From contig NZ_JACAQA010000024.1 of assembly GCF_013385425.1 (NCBI RefSeq), positions 43,665 to 107,664 of the forward strand: a stretch of DNA of 64,000 nt, written 5' to 3'. The position numbers and the translations under genes were made by a program. The first letter of the stretch is position 1. Each line of letters begins with the position of its first letter. Under the pieces are notes generated by a model. It had not been told where the DNA came from and searched no databases. It saw only the letters and a program-made list of their open reading frames with translations. The DNA is from Pseudomonas gingeri. GTDB lineage: Bacteria > Pseudomonadota > Gammaproteobacteria > Pseudomonadales > Pseudomonadaceae. This document shows positions 46,044 to 54,693 of the stretch, piece by piece.

Positions 46044-46943
46044 ATGACGCAAGCCAACGTAGCCAGCGTTCCAGAAACCAAGAGTCAAGACCTGCAAGCC
46101 TACTTCCTGGGCCTGATCTCAGTAGCAGCCTTTGCCATGACCCTGCCCGCGGCCAAGATGCTCGCGGGCGATCTGAGCGCCGTCCAGGTCGGGATCTTTC
46201 GCTCGGTGATCGCGGCCCTCGCCGCGATTCCCTTTTTGCTCATTGGTCGCGCCAGGCTTCCGAACCGCTCGCAGATCAAGCGCATGCTGCTGACCTCCAC
46301 CGGGATCGTCTACGGCTTCCCGATCCTCACGGCACTGGGCATGCAGTATGTGCCCGTCAGCCACGGCGGCGTGGTCCTGGCCGCGTTGCCGCTGTCGACC
46401 GCGATCTTCGGCACCCTGATCACCGGCACACGGCCGTCCAAGGCGTTCTGGGCAGTCTCCAGCCTGGGCTTCCTGGTGGTCATGTCGTACACGGTGATGA
46501 AGTCGAATGTTTCCGACATCTACATCGGTGACCTCGCCTTGCTCGGCGCCGTTGCCCTGGCCGGCTTCGGCTATGCCCAGGGCGGCGCGCTGTCCAAGGA
46601 ACTGCCGGGCTGGCAGGTCATGTGCTGGACCCTGGTCATCAGCCTGCCGGTGCTGCTGCCGGCCAGTCTGTGGCTGTACGACAGCAACACCATCGCCCAC
46701 CTGCCGGGCACCGGCGTCGCCGCCCTGCTGTTCCTGGCGTTGGTCAACTCGCTGCTGGGCTTCTTTTCCTGGAACCGTGCCCTCGCACTCGGTGGTATCC
46801 AGCGGATCAGCCAGCTGCAACTGCTGCAACCGTTCTTCACCTTCGGTTTCTCGATCTGGCTGATGGGGGAAACCTGGAACTGGCTGACACCATTAGTCTG
46901 CGCTATTGTCATCATCTTGGTCTGGTTGTCCAAACGTACCTGA
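46044..46943 (+). CDS. EamA-family DMT transporter
   Basis: A 299-residue membrane protein with ten predicted helices in two EamA repeats (about 20-150 and 165-297), typical of drug/metabolite exporters. The start at MTQANVASVPE follows an AAGGAG ribosome-binding site; the open frame extends upstream into the preceding gene. It lies 64 bases after the AMP-binding gene and 50 bases before the methyltransferase, so the three may be one transcript. The substrate is unknown; export of an amino acid or small product is likely for the family. Confidence 0.85.
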   Translation: MTQANVASVPETKSQDLQAYFLGLISVAAFAMTLPAAKMLAGDLSAVQVGIFRSVIAALAAIPFLLIGRARLPNRSQIKRMLLTSTGIVYGFPILTALGMQYVPVSHGGVVLAALPLSTAIFGTLITGTRPSKAFWAVSSLGFLVVMSYTVMKSNVSDIYIGDLALLGAVALAGFGYAQGGALSKELPGWQVMCWTLVISLPVLLPASLWLYDSNTIAHLPGTGVAALLFLALVNSLLGFFSWNRALALGGIQRISQLQLLQPFFTFGFSIWLMGETWNWLTPLVCAIVIILVWLSKRT

Positions 46944-46993
46944 CTCCTCGCCCGGTGGCCGCGCCGCCCTCGCCCTAGAATGGAATCTTGAGC

Positions 46994-47773
46994 ATGACTT
47001 CTTCGACATCTTTTTGTCAGAGCGGTGAATCGCAGCAAAGGGGGGCAGCGCGGGATGAACGTGACATCCATTTTACAGACCATACTGCCAGGGCAATCCT
47101 TGAACTGCTGGCACCCAAGCCCGGCGAACTGCTCCTCGATATCGGCTGCGGCGACGGCTACCTGAGCGAACAACTCCAACGCGATGGGCATCAGGTGGTG
47201 GGGTTCGACAACGACCCAGGACTGGTCTCGGCAGCCCGGTCCAGAGGACTGGAGGTACGCCATGGCAATGCCGAACAGTTGTACTTCTATCAGGAGTTCG
47301 ACGCGGTCCTGAGCTATGACGCACTGCACTGGATGCAGCGCTCGGACCAGGTGGCCATCGGGATCTATGAAGCCCTGAAACCAGGGGGACGTTTTGTCGG
47401 CGAATTCGCCGGGGCCGGACACCAGAAAATTCTGCGGCGCGCGCTACGCGACTCACTGGCGCGCAGATCCCTTGACTTCGAAGTCGCCGATCAGCTTTAT
47501 CTGCCTACCGCCGGGGCTTATCAGCGGGTGCTGGAAAACGCGGGATTCCATGTCAATTCCATTCATTGGTTCGAACGCCCGGTGCCCCTGGATTGCTCGA
47601 TTGCCCAATGGCTGCAAAGGTTCGGAGCCCACTACCTGGCCCTGCTGCCCGTCGAATCGCAAGATGCGTTTTTGAATGAAGTGACCGAAGAGTTGACTGA
47701 CGATTTTCTGGACAGCAATGGCCAATGGACACTGGACTGCACATGCCTGCGGTTCAAGGCCGAGAAAAAGTGA
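46994..47773 (+). CDS. Class I SAM-dependent methyltransferase
   Basis: 259 residues with the Rossmann-fold SAM motifs: LLLDIGCGDGYLSEQL (motif I), VVGFDNDPGLVSAARSRG, AVLSYDALHWM and a post-motif LKPGGRFVGEF. It resembles trans-aconitate- or UbiE-type small-molecule methyltransferases. An in-frame TTG six bases upstream is an alternative start. The next gene follows 13 bases downstream. The methyl acceptor is unknown. Confidence 0.87.
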   Translation: MTSSTSFCQSGESQQRGAARDERDIHFTDHTARAILELLAPKPGELLLDIGCGDGYLSEQLQRDGHQVVGFDNDPGLVSAARSRGLEVRHGNAEQLYFYQEFDAVLSYDALHWMQRSDQVAIGIYEALKPGGRFVGEFAGAGHQKILRRALRDSLARRSLDFEVADQLYLPTAGAYQRVLENAGFHVNSIHWFERPVPLDCSIAQWLQRFGAHYLALLPVESQDAFLNEVTEELTDDFLDSNGQWTLDCTCLRFKAEKK

Positions 47774-47786
47774 ACAGGAGCTATCC

Positions 47787-48158
47787 ATGTCGACGAAAAC
47801 CACTGGGGCTGCACTGAAATCCTTTTATGCCGAGCCCGCCGTGTGGCTGAGCCATGACGGCAGGCCACTGCACTGGATCGAGAACATCAGACTGACCATC
47901 AACAACTCGGAAGTGGATGACGAGCTGTGCATTCAGAATCTGCAGGACAGCGATGAGGTCATCATTCTTGAAGGCACCATCTTCTCCTATCAGAACCTGA
48001 GCGAAGTCATGAGCCTGGAGCGCTACTTCAAACTCTGGCAGCGCAGCCTCGGCTCGGTCTTCCTCGGCGCCTTCATCCCCCAAGCCCAATATGAAAAGCT
48101 CAGCTCGATAATCGAAGCGGCAGGCGGACAGATACTACGCAGCACGACCAACGCCTGA
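47787..48158 (+). CDS. Small hypothetical protein co-transcribed with a methyltransferase
   Basis: A 123-residue soluble protein that I do not recognise. It has alternating hydrophobic pattern with several acidic patches (NNSEVDDELCIQNLQDSDEV) and a Trp/His pair near residue 25 (WLSHDGRPLHWIEN). No signal peptide or membrane segment. A clear AGGAG ribosome-binding site and 13-base spacing to the methyltransferase support translation and a linked role. It ends 17 bases before the convergent MocR gene. Confidence 0.7.
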   Translation: MSTKTTGAALKSFYAEPAVWLSHDGRPLHWIENIRLTINNSEVDDELCIQNLQDSDEVIILEGTIFSYQNLSEVMSLERYFKLWQRSLGSVFLGAFIPQAQYEKLSSIIEAAGGQILRSTTNA

Positions 48159-48175
48159 GTTCGCGCGCCACGCTC

Positions 48176-49597
48176 TCAGGCACGGTGTTCGATGGACAGC
48201 ACCGACGTGATATGCGCCTGGAGAAAACGCTTGAATCCAGGATGATTGCAGTGGCTGACATTGAAGCGGATGTACTGATCATAATCGCCGGTATTGCTGA
48301 ACAAGGAACCTGGCGCCAGCAGGATGCCGGCGTGATGGGCCTGTTCGACCAGGTTCGAGATATTCACATACCCCGGCAGACGACCCCAGAGAAACAGGCC
48401 ATCGGCGCCGTGCTCGTCAAACACCACCCCACAAGCCCCCAACCACTCCCGCGCCCTTGAGCGCTCCTGCATGACCCGCTGACCCAGCGCATCCAGGTGA
48501 TGCTGATAGCGACCGGACTCCAGGGTGTAGGTGACGATGGTTTCGTCGATAGCCGAGCCGCAGAGCAGGTTGTACATTTTCTGCTCGACCAGCCGCTCGA
48601 CAAAAGCCGGTGGCGCCGCCACATACCCCAGGCGTAGCGCCGGGCTCAGCATCTTGCTGAAACCACTGATATAGAAAGTCCTTTCGCAGCCATCCAGGCT
48701 GGCGAGCCGAAGCGTCTGTCGGGACGACAGTACACCGAAAATATCGTCCTCGATGATATGGAAATCATACTGGCGAGCCAGCGACAGCAGCTTGAACCCT
48801 TTCTCCGGAGACGTACTGCCGCCGGTGGGGTTGTGCACCAGGGTCTGGGTCAGGAACAGCTTCGGCCGATACTTGATCAGCATCGCTTCCATCGCCGCCA
48901 GGTCAGGCCCGTCATCCAGGCGCGGCACGGTGATGATCTTGAAGTCGCGATCCTTGATCAGCTTCAGTTGCAGCAGCAGGTAGCTGGGGTCTTCCACCAG
49001 CAGGTAATCCCCGGGCTTCAGGAGAATACTGCGCAGCAGGGAAAACGCATGGGTGGCGCCCATGGTGACCACGATCTGGCTGCTGGAGGCGTTGATATGG
49101 ACCTCGCGCAATTTGCGCGCAATCACTGCCCGCAGGTCCTGGCTGCCGGCCGCGGGCGCTGGAGTGCTGCAGGAAAGTGTGTTACGAATCAGCCGTCCGG
49201 TCACGGAAGCCGGGACCGCGTCGGCCAGCCAGGCCGGTGGCAGGTAGCCTGAGCTGACGGGAATATCGTATTGCGTCGGATCCAGTGCACGAAAGAGAAA
49301 ACTCGAGTGCTCACTGGAAGGTGGCACCAGCGTGTCAACGTCCTTGAGCGGACCGACCGAATGGCAGGCCAGGATGAAATAGCCCGCCCCCGGACGCGAC
49401 TCGATGATGTGCTGCGCCACCAGGTCTTCGTAGGCACTGCTCACCGTGAAGATGCTGACGCCCAATTGCTTGGCCAGCGCACGCACAGACGGGAGTCGCC
49501 CGCCCTGGACCCACTGGAAGGATTCAATACGGGCAATGATCGCGTTTCTGATCTGGTCCACCAACAGCGTCTTGCTGTTACGGTCTATCTGGAACAT
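48176..49597 (-). CDS. MocR-type regulator (GntR helix-turn-helix plus aminotransferase fold)
   Basis: 473 residues: N-terminal winged helix (about 5-75; GRLPSVRALAKQLGVSIFTV), a linker, and a fold-type I aminotransferase domain with PLP-binding Lys315 in FYISGFSKMLSPALRL. Such proteins use PLP or an amino compound as effector and usually control a neighbouring gene. It is divergent from the alpha/beta hydrolase gene and convergent with the small hypothetical gene. The start at MFQIDRNSKTLL follows an AAGGGA ribosome-binding site; the frame is open 17 codons upstream. Confidence 0.9.
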   Translation of the reverse strand: MFQIDRNSKTLLVDQIRNAIIARIESFQWVQGGRLPSVRALAKQLGVSIFTVSSAYEDLVAQHIIESRPGAGYFILACHSVGPLKDVDTLVPPSSEHSSFLFRALDPTQYDIPVSSGYLPPAWLADAVPASVTGRLIRNTLSCSTPAPAAGSQDLRAVIARKLREVHINASSSQIVVTMGATHAFSLLRSILLKPGDYLLVEDPSYLLLQLKLIKDRDFKIITVPRLDDGPDLAAMEAMLIKYRPKLFLTQTLVHNPTGGSTSPEKGFKLLSLARQYDFHIIEDDIFGVLSSRQTLRLASLDGCERTFYISGFSKMLSPALRLGYVAAPPAFVERLVEQKMYNLLCGSAIDETIVTYTLESGRYQHHLDALGQRVMQERSRAREWLGACGVVFDEHGADGLFLWGRLPGYVNISNLVEQAHHAGILLAPGSLFSNTGDYDQYIRFNVSHCNHPGFKRFLQAHITSVLSIEHRA

Positions 49598-49754
49598 GGC
49601 ATTCCCTTGTTGAAACAGCCGCAGCCAGCAGGCCAGCGCCTCGTGCACCGATAGAAGCCGCAGTATCAGCCATCAATTTGCCCAGCTGCAAGCACTGTAT
49701 TGGGGCGCCAATAGCGTTCAAGGACAGACACATTCCATGCCAGGAAGCCGTTCA
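49598..49754. promoter_or_regulatory. Divergent regulatory region of MocR and hydrolase genes
   Basis: 157 bases. It contains the dyad ATTGG-N4-CCAAT at 49699-49712, and two direct GCCGCAG repeats (49618-49624 and 49657-49663, 39 bases apart). MocR proteins often bind direct repeats, so the latter are candidate sites. This is inference only. Confidence 0.35.
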
Positions 49755-50708
49755 ATGACTTCGATCAACTGCCTACCCTGCCTCTCGCCCAACGCCTTGT
49801 GCGCCGAGCCCTTTATTGAGCGGGCCGCCGACGGCTTCGCATTGGGCGGTTTCGCCTGGCGTCACGGTGACAGCGCTCTCGTCCGTCCCGTGGTGATCAT
49901 CAATGCCGCGACCTCGGTGCGCTGCCGCCATTACTCGCGCTTTGCCGACTACCTGTTTGCCAACGGCATGGATGTCATCACCTACGACTATCGCGGCATC
50001 GGCGAATCGCGGCCGGCGACCCTGCGCGGGCTCAAGGCTTCCTGGACCGACTGGGGCGCGCTGGATTTCGAAGCCATGCTGCAACGGGCGGCGCGCGAAT
50101 ATCCCGGCCAGCCCATCGATGTGGTCGCCCACAGCTTCGGCGGCTGCGCGGTCGGGCTGGCGGCCTCGGGCCAGTTGATTCGCCGGGTGGTCACCGTCGG
50201 CGCGCAATTCGCCTACTGGCGCGACTATGCGCCCGCCACCCGCTGGAAGATGTTCGGCAAATGGCACCTGGTCATGCCGCTACTGACCGGCCTCTACGGC
50301 TACTTCCCCGGCAAGCGCCTCGGCTGGCTGGAAGATACCCCGGCCGGGGTGGTGCGGGACTGGAGCACGCCGACCGCCCGCTACGAAAAGCGCCCCAGCG
50401 GACGCAAGCTGGCGACGCTGCCCTTTGCCCGGGTCAAGGCGCAGATCCTCGCGATCAGCCTGACCGACGACCCGTTCGGCACCGTCGCCGCCATCGAACG
50501 GCTGCTGGCGTATTTCAGCGCCAGCAGCCGGACTCACCTGCGCATTGCGCCGGAAGATATCGATGAATCAGAGGTGGGGCATTTCGCTTTTTTCCGCAGC
50601 CAGTACCAGGAAAAGCTCTGGCCGATTGCGTTGAACTGGCTGGAGAAGGGGGAGTTGCAGGCGGGAGCGCCAGGGAAGATTGGAATTGCGACGACTCACG
50701 GAGGATAA
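49755..50708 (+). CDS. Alpha/beta hydrolase
   Basis: 317 residues of the serine hydrolase fold: oxyanion strand VVIINAATSVRCRHYSRFA, TYDYRGIGES, nucleophile elbow VVAHSFGGCAVG, acid SLTDDPFG and base SEVGHFAFF. All three catalytic residues can be placed. I chose the second ATG (49755) because AGGAAG lies 7 bases upstream; 49737 is an alternative. Divergent transcription from a MocR regulator suggests it is the regulated target. The substrate is unknown. Confidence 0.85.
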   Translation: MTSINCLPCLSPNALCAEPFIERAADGFALGGFAWRHGDSALVRPVVIINAATSVRCRHYSRFADYLFANGMDVITYDYRGIGESRPATLRGLKASWTDWGALDFEAMLQRAAREYPGQPIDVVAHSFGGCAVGLAASGQLIRRVVTVGAQFAYWRDYAPATRWKMFGKWHLVMPLLTGLYGYFPGKRLGWLEDTPAGVVRDWSTPTARYEKRPSGRKLATLPFARVKAQILAISLTDDPFGTVAAIERLLAYFSASSRTHLRIAPEDIDESEVGHFAFFRSQYQEKLWPIALNWLEKGELQAGAPGKIGIATTHGG

Positions 50709-50744
50709 TTGCCCGCTTACCTCTTTGTGAAAGCACCCGAGTCC

Positions 50745-51152
50745 ATGGCATCCCAGAACAAGCAAGACAAACGCGCGCAACGGGCGAAAGCCAAGGCCAA
50801 GCAGAACCGCACCCGCCGCGCCAGCGAACCGGTCGAGACGCTGCCGGTGGATGACGACCGGATCGACTTCGCGTCCGTCGACCTGACGGATCTGTTCAAG
50901 AGAATGCGTGACGCCGAGCACGGCAGCCAGTTGGCCATGTGCAGCGTGTTCCTGGAGGACCCGCTACTGGAGCTGGTATTGGAGCAGGAAGGTGAGGAAG
51001 AAGCGACGGACTTTATCCTTTCGGCACTGATCGAATACCGCCAGTGGTCCACCGAGGCCACCGAGGAAGCGGCCCTGGCCTGGATCGAAAGCCCGGCCTT
51101 CCAGGCCGACTATGTGGCGGCTTCGCAGGCGCTGCAGAAAGCCGCCGGCTAA
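50745..51152 (+). CDS. Hypothetical protein with a basic N-terminus
   Basis: 135 residues from MASQNKQDKRAQ. A very basic first 30 residues (KQDKRAQRAKAKAKQN) is followed by an acidic helical domain (TDLFKRMRDAEHGSQLAM, LEQEGEEEATDFI). No signal peptide or known domain. An in-frame TTG at 50709 right after the hydrolase stop has a stronger GGAGG site, so a 12-residue longer product is possible. The basic head could bind nucleic acid; this is a guess from composition. Confidence 0.7.
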   Translation: MASQNKQDKRAQRAKAKAKQNRTRRASEPVETLPVDDDRIDFASVDLTDLFKRMRDAEHGSQLAMCSVFLEDPLLELVLEQEGEEEATDFILSALIEYRQWSTEATEEAALAWIESPAFQADYVAASQALQKAAG

Positions 51153-51165
51153 CCGCCACAACGCC

Positions 51166-52557
51166 TCAGCTCAACACCACCCGCCCGGCTTTCTCATGCC
51201 GACGACGGCGTGCCACCAGCAGCCCGGCGGCCACCACCAGCACACTGAGCAAGCCCGTGGCGAGAATCTCGACGCGATGGGCTTCCTGGCACAACATCAC
51301 CGCCAATACCGCCACGATGAACACAATCACCGCCCAGGTCAGCCCCGGGAACAGCCACATCTTGAAGTCGATCTTCTCGCCCTTGGCCATGCGCTGACGA
51401 CGCATGCGCAGCTGCGACACCGCAATCACCAGGTACACCAGCAACGCAATGGCGCCGGAACTGGCCAACAGAAACTCGAACACCGCTGCCGGCGCGACAT
51501 AGTTGGCGAACACCGCCAGGAAGGCCGCCGCCGTCGACAGCATCACCGCCCAATAAGGCGTGCCGCTGGCATTGGTGCGCTTGGACACGGCCGGCGCATC
51601 ACCGCGCTTGCCAAGGGAAAAGAGCATCCGCGACGCGGTATACAGCGCCGAGTTCAGGCAACTGGTCACCGCCACCAGCACCACCAGGTCAACGATCAGC
51701 TTGGCATTCGGGATGCCCATGCGATCCAGCACCACCTGATAGGAACCGACCGCCGCCAGGCTCGGGTCATTCCACGGCACCAGCGCGACCACGATAAAGA
51801 TCGACACCAGATAGAACAGGCCGATCCGCCAGATCACCGAGTTGGTGGCCTTGGAGATCTGCTTGCCCGGGTCTTTCGATTCAGCCGCGGCAATGGTGAC
51901 GATTTCCGTGCCCATGAACGAGAACATGGTGGTCAGCATGGCCGCCAATACCGCGCCCAGGCCATTGGGCATAAAGCCCACGGTATCCACCAGATGCGAC
52001 ACGCCACTGACCTGGCTGGTCGGCAGCAGGCCAAAGATCGCCAGCACGCCCAACACGATGAACGCGATGATCGCAATCACCTTGATCAGCGCGAACCAGA
52101 ACTCGAACTCACCGTAGTTCTTCACGCTGAACAGGTTGGTCGCGGTCAGCAACAAGGTAATGATCAGGGTAAAGGCCCAGATCGCCACATTGGGGAACCA
52201 GGCATGGAGGATGGTCGCGGCGGCGTTGGCCTCCAGCGGGATCACCAACACCCAGAACCACCAGTACAACCAGCCAATGGTGAAACCGGCCCAGTGCCCG
52301 ATGGCACGGTCGGCGTAGGTCGAAAAGGAACCGGTATCCGGCGAGGCCACGGCCATTTCGGCGAGCATGCGCATCACCAGCACCACCAGGGTCCCGGCCG
52401 CGGCGTAAGCCATCAGTACGGCAGGACCGGCTTCGGCGATCGCGTGCCCGGAACCGACAAACAGACCGGCCCCGATCACCCCGGCAATCGATAGCATGGT
52501 CACATGCCGCGACTTGAGCCCTTGCTCCAGGTTATTGGAATTATGCGTACTGCTCAT
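51166..52557 (-). CDS. Amino acid permease, GabP-like (APC superfamily)
   Basis: A 463-residue permease with 12 transmembrane helices. The N-terminal signature RHVTMLSIAGVIGAGLFVGSG and the GPAVLMAYAAAGTLVVLVMR and FEFWFALIKVIAI helices are typical of the proline/GABA/lysine permease group, closest in pattern to GabP. It imports an amino acid by proton symport. It is monocistronic and divergent from the ABC transporter operon. The specific substrate cannot be read from sequence. Confidence 0.9.
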   Translation of the reverse strand: MSSTHNSNNLEQGLKSRHVTMLSIAGVIGAGLFVGSGHAIAEAGPAVLMAYAAAGTLVVLVMRMLAEMAVASPDTGSFSTYADRAIGHWAGFTIGWLYWWFWVLVIPLEANAAATILHAWFPNVAIWAFTLIITLLLTATNLFSVKNYGEFEFWFALIKVIAIIAFIVLGVLAIFGLLPTSQVSGVSHLVDTVGFMPNGLGAVLAAMLTTMFSFMGTEIVTIAAAESKDPGKQISKATNSVIWRIGLFYLVSIFIVVALVPWNDPSLAAVGSYQVVLDRMGIPNAKLIVDLVVLVAVTSCLNSALYTASRMLFSLGKRGDAPAVSKRTNASGTPYWAVMLSTAAAFLAVFANYVAPAAVFEFLLASSGAIALLVYLVIAVSQLRMRRQRMAKGEKIDFKMWLFPGLTWAVIVFIVAVLAVMLCQEAHRVEILATGLLSVLVVAAGLLVARRRRHEKAGRVVLS

Positions 52558-53084
52558 TGAGGCTACCTTTGCAATGAAGAGCTCGCCCTACACATCGGAA
52601 GACCTTGTTGAAGGAATCCAACGGGGGCGTATTTTATTTTTTACGCAAGATTTGCGCCAAAATGTTACAGGACTCCGGTTTCCGTGGCCTGCACGCCCGA
52701 CCGAAGGATATTCGTAACCTGTTGAGATTAATGGCTATTTGCCAAGACGTTACCGAGGCACCCAAATTCAGACCTGCCGGTCGCACCAGAAACACTCAAA
52801 AAATAGCGTAACGCCCCATTTCAGGGCGAGCCTATGCCCACTCAGCGGGTTTACCCTTCCCACCCTTGGCCAAAGCTGGCACCATCGCGCCCTTTTTTAA
52901 GCGACTGCCGAGTCAGGAAGACGGATCAAAGGCTGCTTGGTTGTTGCCGTGGCGACAGACTGCTGTGCCGATGCGACAACCTGTCACCCATCCGTCCTGC
53001 ACCGGCTTTTCCCTATGCTAGCTTGGCGCTCGCCAGGAAGGCCGCCAATAGCAGGAGCACGACAGAACACAATGAGGACCGCAC
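52558..53084. promoter_or_regulatory. Divergent regulatory region with ArgR-like repeats
   Basis: 527 bases with no credible gene. On the minus strand, two TGTCGC hexamers (plus-strand GCGACA at 52952-52957 and 52973-52978) lie in direct orientation 21 bases apart. Pseudomonas ArgR half-sites are described as TGTCGC followed by AA after about 8 bases, arranged as direct repeats, so this is a candidate ArgR site. It lies 107-133 bases before the ABC operon start. A TATGCT at about 53016 may be the -10 box. Confidence 0.4.
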
Positions 53085-53858
53085 ATGGCTGAGGCCACGC
53101 CCGCGCTTGAAATCCGCAACTTGCACAAACGCTACGGTGAGCTGGAGGTACTCAAAGGTATCTCGCTGACCGCCCGCGACGGTGATGTGATCTCGATCCT
53201 GGGCTCCTCCGGTTCCGGCAAGTCGACCTTCCTGCGTTGCATCAACCTGCTGGAGAACCCGCACCAGGGCCAGATCCTGGTCAATGGCGAGGAACTCAAG
53301 CTCAAGGCCGCGAAAAACGGCGAGCTGGTGGCCGCCGACGGCAAGCAGATCAACCGCCTGCGCAGCGAAATCGGCTTTGTGTTCCAGAACTTCAACCTCT
53401 GGCCGCACATGAGCATCCTCGACAACATCATCGAGGCCCCGCGCCGGGTGCTCGGCCAGAGCAAGGCCGAGGCCATCGACGTGGCCGAAGCGCTGCTGGC
53501 CAAGGTCGGCATCGCCGACAAACGCCACGCCTACCCCTCGCAACTGTCCGGCGGCCAGCAACAGCGCGCGGCCATCGCCCGCACCCTGGCCATGCAGCCC
53601 AAGGTCATCCTGTTCGACGAGCCGACCTCGGCCCTCGACCCGGAAATGGTCCAGGAAGTCCTCGCTGTAATCCGTGCCCTGGCCGAAGAAGGCCGCACCA
53701 TGCTGCTGGTCACCCACGAAATGGGCTTTGCCCGCCAGGTGTCCAGTGAAGTGGTGTTCCTGCACCAGGGCCTGGTGGAAGAACAAGGAACCCCGCAGCA
53801 GGTTTTCGACAACCCGCTGTCGGCGCGCTGCAAACAATTCATGTCCAGCAACCGCTAA
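53085..53858 (+). CDS. Polar amino acid ABC transporter, ATPase subunit (HisP/AotP type)
   Basis: 257 residues with Walker A GSSGSGKST, Q-loop FVFQNFNLWPHM, signature LSGGQQQR, Walker B VILFDEPTSALDPE and the H-loop LLVTHEMGFARQ. The insertion after the second strand (KAAKNGELVAADGKQINRLR) is typical of the HisP group. It is the first gene of a four-gene operon (ATPase, binding protein, two permeases). Confidence 0.95.
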   Translation: MAEATPALEIRNLHKRYGELEVLKGISLTARDGDVISILGSSGSGKSTFLRCINLLENPHQGQILVNGEELKLKAAKNGELVAADGKQINRLRSEIGFVFQNFNLWPHMSILDNIIEAPRRVLGQSKAEAIDVAEALLAKVGIADKRHAYPSQLSGGQQQRAAIARTLAMQPKVILFDEPTSALDPEMVQEVLAVIRALAEEGRTMLLVTHEMGFARQVSSEVVFLHQGLVEEQGTPQQVFDNPLSARCKQFMSSNR

Positions 53859-53871
53859 CGGAGCAACACGT

Positions 53872-54627
53872 ATGCAGACCTACAAAAAATTCCTCCTGGC
53901 CGCTGCCGTCTCCATGGCCTTCAGCGCCAGTGCCTTTGCCGAAACCCTGAAAATGGGTATCGAGGCCGCCTACCCGCCGTTCAACAACAAGGATGCCAGC
54001 GGCCAGGTCGTGGGCTTCGACAAGGACATCGGCGACGCCCTGTGCGCCAAGATGAAGGTCGAGTGCACGGTCGTGACCTCCGACTGGGACGGGATCATTC
54101 CGGCCCTGCAGACCAAGAAGTTCGACTTCCTGATCTCCTCGATGTCGATCACCGAAGAACGCAAGCAGGCGGTCGACTTCACCGACCCCTACTACTCCAA
54201 CAAGCTGCAATTCATCGCGGCCAAGAAAGACGCCGATTTCAAGACCGACAAGGATTCGCTCAAGGGCAAGATCATCGGCGCCCAGCGCGCGACCCTGGCC
54301 GGCAGCTGGCTGGATGACCACCTGGGCGACGACGTCACCATCAAGCTCTACGACACCCAGGAAAACGCCTACCTCGACCTGCAGGCCGGGCGCCTGGATG
54401 CCATCCTGGCGGACAAATACGTCAACTATGAATGGCTGAAAAGCGAAGCCGGCAAGCCTTACGAGTTCAAGGGCAACCCGGTCGAAGAAAGCGACAAGAT
54501 CGGCATCGCCGTGCGCAAGAAGGACGACGAACTGCGTGAGAAGCTGAACGCCGCGCTGAAAGAAATCATCGCCGACGGTACTTACAAGAAGATCAACGAC
54601 AAGTACTTCCCGTTCAGCATCCTCTGA
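53872..54627 (+). CDS. Polar amino acid ABC transporter, periplasmic binding protein
   Basis: 251 residues with a signal peptide (cleavage after ASAFA, residue 23) and SBP family 3 fold: GIEAAYPPFNNKDASGQVVG, DWDGIIPALQTKKFDFLISS and MSITEERKQAVDFTDPYY. The pattern is that of Lys/Arg/Orn/His binding proteins, so basic amino acids are the likely ligands. A GGAG ribosome-binding site precedes it. A strong hairpin follows the stop codon, which may raise its mRNA level above that of the permeases. Confidence 0.92.
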   Translation: MQTYKKFLLAAAVSMAFSASAFAETLKMGIEAAYPPFNNKDASGQVVGFDKDIGDALCAKMKVECTVVTSDWDGIIPALQTKKFDFLISSMSITEERKQAVDFTDPYYSNKLQFIAAKKDADFKTDKDSLKGKIIGAQRATLAGSWLDDHLGDDVTIKLYDTQENAYLDLQAGRLDAILADKYVNYEWLKSEAGKPYEFKGNPVEESDKIGIAVRKKDDELREKLNAALKEIIADGTYKKINDKYFPFSIL

Positions 54628-54639
54628 CCTGCCCCGATG

Positions 54640-54666
54640 GCCGGCACCTCAACGCAAGGTGTCGGC
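54640..54666 (+). other. Intercistronic hairpin after the binding-protein gene
   Basis: Nine-base arms GCCGGCACC / GGTGTCGGC with one wobble pair and a 9-base loop, without a T-run. Such hairpins protect the upstream mRNA from 3' decay and explain higher binding-protein levels in similar operons. Confidence 0.65.
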
Positions 54667-54693
54667 TGTCCCTGGTAAAGCCTGCCTCTGCCC

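Noticed and set aside
52605..53169. Short open frames upstream of the ABC transporter
   Set aside because: No ribosome-binding sites and Arg/Pro-rich products typical of chance frames; the region looks regulatory.
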